The notes under the pieces: model-generated | Told to the model about the DNA's origin: nothing | Databases searched by the model: none | Seen by the model: only the letters and a program-made list of their open reading frames with translations | Made by a program: the position numbers and the translations under genes | Part shown: one piece after another, positions 44,901-52,941 of the stretch | Layout: each line of letters starts with the position of its first letter | Numbering within the stretch: the stretch's first letter is position 1 | From: Microbacterium sp. GCS4 | Lineage (GTDB): Bacteria; Actinomycetota; Actinomycetes; Actinomycetales; Microbacteriaceae | DNA length: 64,000 bases | Assembly (NCBI RefSeq): GCF_001262495.1 | Contig: NZ_LGYE01000003.1 | Coordinates: forward strand, 1 to 64,000 | Reading direction: 5' to 3'

Positions 44901-46643
44901 GCGGCGGTGCTCGACGCGGATGGTGACCCGATCACGACGACCACCGACGCGAACGGCTTCTACCGCTTCGACGGACTCGCCACCGGCGACTACACGGTGC
45001 GAGTCGCGGCGTCGAACTTCGCACCCGGCGAAGCCCTCGATGGCTGGTTCTCGTCGACACCGACCTCGACGAATGCGCAGGAGAACAACGCCGACAAGGG
45101 GGTGAACGCTCCGACCCCCGCGGCGGCCGGAATAGTGTCCAACGTCGTCACGCTGTCGCACCTCACCGCCCCGCTCGGCGACGTCGATGCGGGAGCGGAC
45201 GGTGCGGGCGGTCATGGTCGCAATGGCGATGCCGCGGATCTCCTGACGGTCGACTTCGGTTTCACGCAGGCGTTCGCGGTCGGTGACTTCGTCTGGCTCG
45301 ATAACGACGGGGATGGACAGCAGGATCCCGGCGAGCCTCCCGTGCCCGGTGTCCTCGTGACCCTGCTCGACGAGGAAGGCAGCCCGGTCGTCGATCTCAA
45401 CGGAGTTCCCGTCGCTCCCGTGCGCACGGATGACAACGGACACTACGTGTTCGACAACCTCCCTCCCGGGATCTATCGGGTCGGGTTCAGCGACCTGCCC
45501 GCGCAGCATCGACACACTCGTCATCACGAGGGCGACGTCACGACCGACTCCGACCTCGAACCCGACGGCATGTCGCCCGGGTTCGTGCTCGGCCCGGCGG
45601 GCGACAACACCACGGGTGTGGTGCCGGGTGATGGGGTGACGGTCGCGCAGCGGATCGATCGGACGATCGATGCGGGTATCGTGCCGGTGCTCGCGGTGGG
45701 TGATTTCGTGTGGATCGACGCGAACCGGGATGGTCGTCAGGATCCGGGTGAGGTCCCAGTGGCGGGGGTGACGGTGGAGCTGCTCGATGCGAACGGCGAC
45801 CCGGTGCTCGATGCGAACGGTGACCCGGTCCCGGCGACGACGACCGACGCGGCGGGGCATTACGTGTTCGACAATCTGTTCCCCGGTGACTACCGCATCC
45901 GTTTCTCGGGGTGGCCCGCGGGGTATGTGCCCACGATCCAGTCCGCGCCGGGGACATCCACCGCCGAAGACTCCAACCCCGATGCGACAGGTCTCACACC
46001 GGTGTTCTCGATCACGGGCGGGGGCACGAACATGCGGCCGGTCGAGGCGGGGGACGGGACCACGCGGGCGTTGCAGATCAACCCGACGATCGACCTCGGT
46101 ATCGTGGCGCCGCTGTTCGCGGTCGGTGACTACGTCTGGTTCGACAAGGATCGCGACGGGGTCCAGGACGCGGGCGAGAAGCCGGTTCCGGGGATGACGG
46201 TGACGTTGTTCGCTGCCGATGGCACGCCGGCGCTCGACTGGCGCGGACAGCCCGTCCCGCCGGTGAAGACCGACGGCAACGGCCACTACCTGTTCGACGG
46301 GCTTCCCGCCGGTGACTACTACGTCGAGTTCTCCGGAGTCCCCGCCGGATACCGGTTCACGGGCCAGGGCCCGGGGGGAGCATCCGATTCGAATGCGAAC
46401 ACGCTCGGACGCACCCCCGTGTTCACCCTCGGCATCGGTGCACGCGATATGCGCACCGTCGTCGCGGCGGACGGGACGATCCTCGCGTCGTTCCTGAATC
46501 CGACCATCGATGCCGGTCTCGTCGAGATCGAGAAGCCGCTGCCGCCCACCGGCGCGGTGATCCCCTGGATCCTGATCGTCCTCAGCCTCGTGCTGGTCGG
46601 CGGAGGAGCGACTCTGCTGACGCTCCGACGCCGGCGAGGCTGA
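41961..46643 (+). CDS. Giant SdrD-like LPxTG cell-wall surface protein
   Basis: This 1560-residue protein has a signal peptide to about residue 42 (hydrophobic core VAAAIVAIIVIAGLIGG). An N-terminal SdrD-B-like module (about 43-120) precedes a roughly 480-residue region that may be a beta-propeller (AVNLNDRQLYAVPMIPGA). Six SdrD-B/Cna-B modules follow, starting near residues 636, 775, 943, 1107, 1248 and 1387, each with an acidic calcium-binding loop such as FDADGDGVQDAGE. The sorting signal is LPPTG at 1527-1531, then a membrane helix and RRRRG. A sortase should fix it to peptidoglycan. No sortase gene is in the window. Some modules use unusually AT-rich third positions. It is tandem to a close paralogue. 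Confidence 0.9.
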   Translation: MGVVWGVASTRGESVIRRVVAAAIVAIIVIAGLIGGAEAAHAVNGTVAGAVYQDFDDDGTRDPAAGDFGGDTGLAGVAVTVTDSTGAVVGTATTTANGSYSVNAVNAATAAVRVEFTLPNDFRSARIGAGNGSTVQFVNLGATNVNVGMTQDGMVMTERPPFVVVPNQRARITANTSPQPPTRPTPNFGSLPALFRVPYSTIGNPGSGRTTIALQRQIGTTWGTANYGTAFVLSGASFRRGTEVGPAGLGAIYLTDATSATPNATPFVQIPNPGVDPRGPINPANYDWFHDSAAFDAVGRIGLGDLEISSDQRTLYAVNLNDRQLYAVPMIPGANRGAAPTAGTPEAISIPLSAASGCAPENVHPHGLGTFRGALYVTLTCVGPTTSDLRAYVIPMDQSTRQFGAPVLNVPLNFSRPVYYSEDPPTTATSPYGSWRTTFQSSPTSPTARDTPTPLASSVTFDEAGNLALSIKDRTADQNGVAMGSLNPNDNAVYNYIGVGDLLRACVSASGEYVLENDGRCGAFTATQPINNWGPGGGKFYETVFARSNNTAYHGNTGLGSALQLPGYPNVLGTVINPVTFGSDGVRLFNNVNGRAIRSALLGGGPDEEGTGAFAKAGGLGDLSALVAVAPVEIGNRVWFDADGDGVQDAGERPIAGVTVRLFDANGIVVATAVTDAQGNYLFSSSAGTSSGSAIYGLGLLPDTEYEIRLDNANDYGPGGPLDNLIPTRTRAGSDPAVDSNGVVEGPTLITATVRTPGPGAADHTFDFGFAPELSLGNRLWFDTGAGAATNNGAFDAGEQPVVGAVVELLGADGAPVLDADGDPITTTTDASGFYRFDGLTPGDYIVQVAPSAFATDGPLHDFLSSTGSSPAFDGASNNFDKGVDAPFPAITGIRSGLIALAPGVTGEVDPGANGPGANGPFGDQFDNLTADFGFVPALSLGNRLWFDSGTGEGAANNGRFDAGEAPVVGAVVELLDGTGAAVLDADGDPITTTTDANGFYRFDGLATGDYTVRVAASNFAPGEALDGWFSSTPTSTNAQENNADKGVNAPTPAAAGIVSNVVTLSHLTAPLGDVDAGADGAGGHGRNGDAADLLTVDFGFTQAFAVGDFVWLDNDGDGQQDPGEPPVPGVLVTLLDEEGSPVVDLNGVPVAPVRTDDNGHYVFDNLPPGIYRVGFSDLPAQHRHTRHHEGDVTTDSDLEPDGMSPGFVLGPAGDNTTGVVPGDGVTVAQRIDRTIDAGIVPVLAVGDFVWIDANRDGRQDPGEVPVAGVTVELLDANGDPVLDANGDPVPATTTDAAGHYVFDNLFPGDYRIRFSGWPAGYVPTIQSAPGTSTAEDSNPDATGLTPVFSITGGGTNMRPVEAGDGTTRALQINPTIDLGIVAPLFAVGDYVWFDKDRDGVQDAGEKPVPGMTVTLFAADGTPALDWRGQPVPPVKTDGNGHYLFDGLPAGDYYVEFSGVPAGYRFTGQGPGGASDSNANTLGRTPVFTLGIGARDMRTVVAADGTILASFLNPTIDAGLVEIEKPLPPTGAVIPWILIVLSLVLVGGGATLLTLRRRRG

Positions 46644-46659
46644 CGCCGACACAGGAAAA

Positions 46660-46693
46660 GAGGAGGGCCTCCACGAGCGCGGAGGCCCTCCTC
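46660..46693 (+). terminator. Terminator of the first giant surface protein
   Basis: GAGGAGGGCCTCC pairs perfectly with GGAGGCCCTCCTC across an 8-base loop, 17 bases past the stop and after AAAA. The same hairpin is repeated exactly at 52431-52464. Confidence 0.8.
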
Positions 46694-46722
46694 AACCTGT
46701 AAACATCGCGCGGCCAGATCAG

Positions 46723-46767
46723 TAAACACGAGATTGCTAGTTTCTCCCCGTTAGCAGAGGGAGCAGC
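46723..46767 (+). promoter_or_regulatory. Extended -10 promoter of the second giant surface protein
   Basis: TGC then TAGTTT (46735-46743) and AGAGGGAGCAGC before the ATG copy the arrangement at 41928-41960 with a few changes. The palindrome CGTGTGAACACG is replaced by AGTAAACACG. Confidence 0.55.
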
Positions 46768-49700
46768 ATGAGCGTTGTCTGGGGTGCCGCGAGTTCGCGC
46801 GGGGAATCGGTGATTCGCCGGGTGGTCGCTGCTGCGATCGTGGCCGTCATCGTGATCGCGGGTCTGATCGGGGGAGCCGAGGCGGCCCACGCCGTGAACG
46901 GCACCGTCGCCGGGGCCGTGTATCAGGACTTCGACGACGACGGCACGCGCGATCCGGCCGCCGGGGACTTCGGCGGTGACACGGGTCTGGCCGGTGTGAC
47001 CGTGACGGTCACCGATTCGACCGGTGCCGTGGTGGGCACGGCGACGACGGCCGCGAACGGCTCCTACTCGGTCAACGCGGTGAATGCCGCGACCGCGGCC
47101 GTGCGGGTGGAGTTCAGTCTCCCGAACAACTTCCGTTCAGCGCGCATCGGCGCCGGCAACGGCAGCACCGTGCAGTTCGTGAACCTCGGCGCGACGAACG
47201 TGAACGTCGGCATGACGCAGGACGGCATGGTCATGACCGAGCAGCCTCCCCTCGTCGTCGTCCCGACGCAGCGCTCCCGGATCAGCACCAATAACGTGCA
47301 GACCACGCAGGCACCCACGCAGAACATCGGCGGCCTTCCCGCACTCTTCCGAGTGCCTTACGGCGCGAGTGGGAACCCCCCCCACCGGTCGCATAGTCAT
47401 CGCGCGTCAGTTCCAGATCGGCACCACCTGGGGCACGGCGAACTACGGCCGCGACTTCGTGTTCAGCGGCGCCTCGTACAGGCGCAGCACCGAGGTCGGT
47501 CCGAGCGGTCTCGGCGCGATCTACCTCACGAACGCGAACAACCCGTTGCCCAATGCGACTCCCTTCGTACAGATTCCCAACGCCGGCACCGATCCGCGCG
47601 GCTCGTTCAACCCCGCGACCTACGACTGGTTCCACGACTCCGCCGCCTTCGACGGCGTCGCCAAGGTGGGGCTCGGTGATGTCGAGATCTCGACCGACCA
47701 GCGCACGCTCTACGCGGTGAATCTCAACGATCGACAGCTGTACGCGGTGCCCGTCATCCCGGGGGCGACTCCTGCCGCAGCGCCGACCGCAGGGGCACCG
47801 GTGGCGATTCCGCTGCCGTTGACCGCTGCGACGGGATGTGCTCCCGACCAGGTGCGGCCCTACGGACTCGGCACCTTCCGCAAGTCCCTATACGTCACGC
47901 TGACCTGCACGGGCCCGACCGTGAACGATCTGCGCGCCTACGTGATCCCGATGGACCAGGCGACGAGGCAGTTCGGTGCCGCGGTGCTGGACGTACCGCT
48001 GACCTTTCCCCGAGCGATGGCGTACTCCGACGGTGCTCCCGGGGGTTCGGCTCCCTACGCGCCGTGGCGGAGTACGTTCGCGATCGACCCGAACATCCCC
48101 ACCCGGGCCGCAGGCCCGACACCGGTCGCGTCTTCGGTGACGTTCGACGCCGCGGGGAACATGGCGCTGTCGATCAAGGATCGCTCCGCCGATCAGAACG
48201 GAGCCGCACTCGGCAGCACAGACAGTACCGATCAGCGGATCTACAACTACATCGGCGCCGGTGACCTTCTGCGCGCGTGCGTGTCTGCGACCGGATCGTA
48301 CGTGCTCGAGAACGACGGGCGGTGCGGCGCGGCCGTCAGCACACAGCCCAACAACAACTGGGGACCCGGTGGGGGCAAGTTCTACGAGACCGTGTTCGAC
48401 ACGAACGGCTCGAACTCGCACGCCAACACGGCTCTGGGCTCCGCGCTCCAGCTGCCGGGGTACAACAACACGTACGCCACCACGATCGACCCGACCCAGC
48501 TGTTCAGCGATGGCGTCCGCCTGTTCGGGAACAACGACGGCCGAGTGATTCGCGGCGCGATGCTCAGCAGCGCGTCCTCGGAATCCGGCTCGGGTGCGTT
48601 TGCGAAGGCTGGTGGTTTGGGTGATTTGTCGGCTCTGGTGGCGGTGGCGCCGGTGGAGATCGGTAATCGGGTGTGGTTCGATGCGGATGGTGATGGTGTT
48701 CAGGATGCGGGTGAGCGTCCGATTGCCGGTGTGACGGTGCGTCTGTTCGATGCGAATGGGATTGTTGTGGCGTCCGCGGTGACGGACGCTCAGGGCAATT
48801 ATCTGTTCTCGTCGTCTGTGGGGACGTCGTCGGGGTCGGCGATCTATGGTCTGGGTCTGCTGCCGGACACGGAGTATGAGATCCGTCTCGACAATGCGAA
48901 TGATTATGCTCCGGGTGGGCCGTTGGACAATCTCATTCCGACGCGGACGACGGCGGGGTCTGATCCTGCGGTGGATTCGAACGGGGTGGTCGAGGGGCCG
49001 ACTCTGATCACGGCGACGGTGCGGACTCCGGGTCCGGGTGCTGCGGATCACACGTTCGATTTCGGGTTCTCGCCTGAGCTGTCTTTGGGTAACAGGCTCT
49101 GGTTCGACACCGGGGCGGGCGCGGCGACGAACAACGGCCGGTTCGATCCTGGTGAGCAGCCGATCGTCGGCGCGGTGGTGGAGTTGTTGGACGGGGCCGG
49201 GCTGCCGGTGCTGGACGCGGATGGTGATCCGGTGACGACGCGGACGGATGGGAACGGGTTCTATCGGTTCGATGGTCTGCTGCCGGGGGATTACCGGGTG
49301 CGGGTCGCGGCGGAGAACTTCGCTGCGGGTGAGGTCCTCGAGGGGTGGTTGTCGTCGACGGGTGCGTCGTCGGCGTTCGATGCGGCGAGCAACAACACCG
49401 ACAAGGGTGTGGATTCGGCGGATCCTGCGTCGACGGGGATCACGTCGGGGACGGTCACGTTGGCGTTGAACGCGGTCACGGGTGAGGTGGATGCGGGTGC
49501 GACCGGTGCGGGGGCGAACAGCCCGGGCGGGGATGCTGCTGACAACCTCACGGTCGATTTCGGGTTCATCCAGCCGTATGACCTGACTCTGGTCAAGCAG
49601 CTCACCTCGGGCGCGGGCCCGTACCAGCTTGGCGACGAGGTGACGTTCTCGTTGACGCCGACGAACAACGGCCCCGGTGATGCGGTCACCGGGTTCACGG

Positions 49701-52414
49701 TCACCGACCGGCTCCCGGCGGGTCTGGTGTTCGTCGAGGCGGAGGGTGAGGACTGGTCCGCTGCGGTGGTGGCGGGGCAGGAGATCACGCTGACGTGGAA
49801 CGGCCCGGCGCTGGGTGGCGGGGATGCGGCGGAGCCGGTCACGGTGACGGCGCGGGTGAGCGCGATCGATGCGGGCAGGTTGCGCAACGTCGCGGTCGTG
49901 GAGCCCTCTCCTGGCCAGCGCACCCCGGAGACGATCCCGGTGGGTTCGACTCCGGACCGTTTCGAGAACGGGGATCCGACCCCGGATCCGTCGAACCCGT
50001 CGAACAACGACGACGGGGTCGAGGTGCCGATCGCACCCCCGACGCTGTCGCTCGGGAACCGGCTGTGGTTCGACACCGGCACCGGCCCGGATTACGACAA
50101 CGGTGCGTTCGATGCGGGTGAGCAGCCCGTCGTCGGCGCTGTGGTCGAACTCCTCGACGCGAACGGCGCACCCGTGCTCGACGCCGACGGCGACCCGATC
50201 ACCACGACCACCGACGCGAACGGCTTCTACCGCTTCGACGGCCTCACCCCGGGCGACTACGTGGTGAGCATCCCCGCCCGGAACTTCGCGGCCGACGGTC
50301 CCCTGCGCGACTTCCTCTCATCGACCGGATCGTCCGCGGCGTTCGACGCCGCGAGCAACAATGCCGACAAGGGCGTCGATGCGCCGTTCCCCGCTGTGAC
50401 CGGCATCCGGTCGGGTGTCATCGCGCTCGCCCCCGGAACGACGGGCGACGTCGATGAGGGTGCTGCAGGTGCGGGCGCGCATGGCCGCTTCGGTGACCAG
50501 TTCGACAACCTGACGGCGGACTTCGGGTTCGTCCCCGGGCTGTCGCTGGGCAATAGGCTGTGGTTCGACAGCGGCACCGGCGACGGAGAGGCCAACAACG
50601 GCCGCTACGACGCTGGCGAGGCCCCGGTCGTCGGCGCCGTCGTCGAGCTGCTCGACGATGCCGGTGAGCCGGTGCTCGACGCTGACGGCGAGCCGATCAC
50701 CACGACGACCGACGCGAACGGCTTCTACCGCTTCGACGGACTCACCGCCGGCGACTACCGTGTGCGCGTGGCCGCGTCGAACTTCGCCGACGGTGAGCCA
50801 CTGGCCGGCTGGTTCTCGTCCTCGCCCACCTCGACGGACGCGGAGGAGAACAACGCCGACAAGGGCGAGAACTCTCGGACGCCCGCGACGACCGGGATCA
50901 GCTCCGGGGTCGTGACTCTCTCGCACCTCACGGCGGCGCTCGGCGATGTCGATGCGGGAGCGGACGGCGCGGGCGGTCATGGTCCCAACGGCGACGCCGC
51001 GGATCTTCTGACGGTCGACTTCGGCTTCACGCAGGCGTTCGCCGTCGGCGACTTCGTCTGGATCGACAACAACGGCAACGGCAGGCAGGACCCGGGCGAG
51101 CCCCCGGTGCCCGGTGCTCTCGTCAGTCTGCTCGATGAAGAAGGCGACCCGGTCGTCGACCTGAACGGAGACCCGGTCGCCTCTGTGCGGACCGATGACA
51201 ACGGACACTACGTCTTCGACAACCTCCCGCCGGGCGTCTACCGGGTCGGCTTCGCAGACCTCCCGGCTCAGCACGTACCCACGCGGATCCGCGAGGACGG
51301 CGTGCCCTCGACGGACGACTCCGACCTCCGGCTCGACTTCACCTCGCCCGGGTTCGTGCTCGGCCCGGCGGGCGACAACACCACGGACGTGGAACCCGGT
51401 GACGGTGTGACGGTCGCGCAGCGCATCGATCGGACGATCGATGCGGGTATCGTGCCGGTGCTCGCGGTGGGTGATTTCGTGTGGATCGACGCCAACCGGG
51501 ATGGTCGTCAGGATCCGGGTGAGATCCCGGTGGCGGGGGTGACGGTGGAGCTGCTCGATGCGAACGGCGACCCGGTGCTCGATGCGGATGGCAACCCGGT
51601 CCCGGCGACGACGACCGACGCTGCGGGGCATTACGTGTTCGACAATCTGTTCCCCGGTGATTACCGGATCCGTTTCTCGGGGTGGCCCGCGGGGTATGTG
51701 CCCACGATGCAGTCCGCGCCGGGGACATCGACCGCAGAGGACTCCAACCCCGATGCGACAGGTCTGACACCGGTGTTCTCGTTGACGGGTGGAAGCACGA
51801 ACATGCGGCCGGTCGAGGCGGGGGACGGGACGACGCGGGCGTTGCAGATCAACCCGACGATCGACCTCGGCATCGTGGCGCCGCTGTTCGCGGTCGGTGA
51901 CTATGTCTGGTTCGACAAGGATCGCGACGGGGTCCAGGATGCGGGCGAGAAGCCGGTCCCGGGGATGACGGTGACGCTGTTCACAGCCGATGGCACGCCG
52001 GCGCTCGACTGGCGCGGACAGCCCGTCCCGCCGGTGACGACCGACAGCAACGGCCGCTACCTGTTCGACGGGCTTCCCGCGGGTGACTATTACGTGGAGT
52101 TCTCCGGGGTTCCCGCGGGTTACCGGTTCACGGGCCAGGGCTCGGGGGGAGCGTCCGATTCGAATGCGAACACGCTCGGACGCACCCCCGTGTTCACCCT
52201 CGGTATCGACGCGGCGGACATGCGCACGGTGGTCGCGGCGGACGGGACGATCCTCGCGTCGTTCCTGAACCCGACCATCGATGCCGGTCTCGTCGAGATC
52301 GAGAAGCCGCTGCCGCCCACCGGCGCGGCGATCCCCTGGATCCTGATCGTCCTCAGCCTCGTGCTGGTCGGCGGAGGAGCGACTCTGCTGACGCTCCGAC
52401 GCCGGCGAGGCTGA
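46768..52414 (+). pseudogene. Second giant SdrD-like LPxTG surface protein, frameshifted at a C-run
   Basis: Two overlapping frames (46768-47679 and 47369-52414) together make an about 1881-residue relative of the preceding protein. They join at eight C at 47376-47383, where seven would keep one frame: the paralogue reads NPGSGR where this copy would read NPPTGR. The layout is signal peptide, N-terminal B module, propeller-like region, eight SdrD-B modules, a DUF11-type domain inserted after the second of these (about 49565-50040, DLTLVKQLTSGAGPYQLGDE), LPPTG and RRRRG. Apart from the shift both parts are intact, so phase variation or a sequencing error is as likely as decay. The rest of the operon signals are complete. 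Confidence 0.82.
47376..47383 (+). repeat. Homopolymer of eight C at the frameshift
   Basis: AACCCCCCCCACC is the point where the reading frame changes. Removal of one C restores a continuous frame collinear with the upstream paralogue. Long C-runs are classic slippage sites. Confidence 0.85.
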
Positions 52415-52430
52415 CGCCGCCACAGGAAAA

Positions 52431-52464
52431 GAGGAGGGCCTCCACGAGCGCGGAGGCCCTCCTC
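52431..52464 (+). terminator. Terminator of the second giant surface protein
   Basis: This is an exact copy of the 13-bp stem and 8-base loop at 46660-46693, again 17 bases past the stop and after AAAA. Confidence 0.8.
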
Positions 52465-52515
52465 GACCTGCATCCGTGACCGTGGCGGTCACATGCCAAC
52501 GGCGAATGACGTCGA

Positions 52516-52839
52516 CTATTCGAGCCACTCCGTCACGAAGCGGTCGTTCGCATGGATGTGCGTCGCGTTGTAGGTTCCGCCGTCGAGCACCTCGAAGCGA
52601 TGCGACACGAGGCCCGGCACCACGAGCACCTGTCCGCCCGAGCCCACGACCTGTTCGTCGCCGACCGTGAACAGAGCGCGGCCCGAGTGGATCAGGAAGG
52701 TCTCCGCGTAGGGATGCCGATGCAGACGCGGACCCGACCCGGCCACCGCCGTGAACTCTCGGATCAGGCTCACGGGCGAGCCGATCAGGTATCCCTCGAT
52801 GTTCTCGTCGGGTCCGATCGGGGTGGGCTGGATGGTCAT
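52516..52839 (-). CDS. Small cupin-domain protein
   Basis: This 107-residue single-domain cupin has the metal-binding pattern LHRHPYAETFLIHSG (two His, one Glu) and a later His in PGLVSHRF. The length fits a bare cupin barrel that binds a metal and a small ligand or acts as an isomerase or dioxygenase; nothing more specific is visible. AGGAGG lies 4 bases before the ATG at 52839, which is far better than the upstream in-frame start. It follows the MMPL gene on the same strand with about 100 bases between. Confidence 0.85.
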   Translation of the reverse strand: MTIQPTPIGPDENIEGYLIGSPVSLIREFTAVAGSGPRLHRHPYAETFLIHSGRALFTVGDEQVVGSGGQVLVVPGLVSHRFEVLDGGTYNATHIHANDRFVTEWLE

Positions 52840-52941
52840 GGCGCCTCCTTGCTCGCCGAGGCTACCGTGACCGCGGGCCTCCCGCACAACGGGTGGCGCG
52901 GATTGCTCCGGGCGAGGCGGTCCTTCCGCCGGGCAGGCGGG

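Noticed and set aside
43641..46652. Thousand-codon minus-strand frame opposite the first giant surface protein (and a similar one at 50318-52528)
   Set aside because: These arise from the high GC and repeated Asp/Gly codons of the sense gene. The products are Arg/His-rich with no family features.
41961..52414. Mobile element responsible for the tandem duplication
   Set aside because: No transposase, integrase, terminal inverted repeats or target-site duplication can be seen around the pair.
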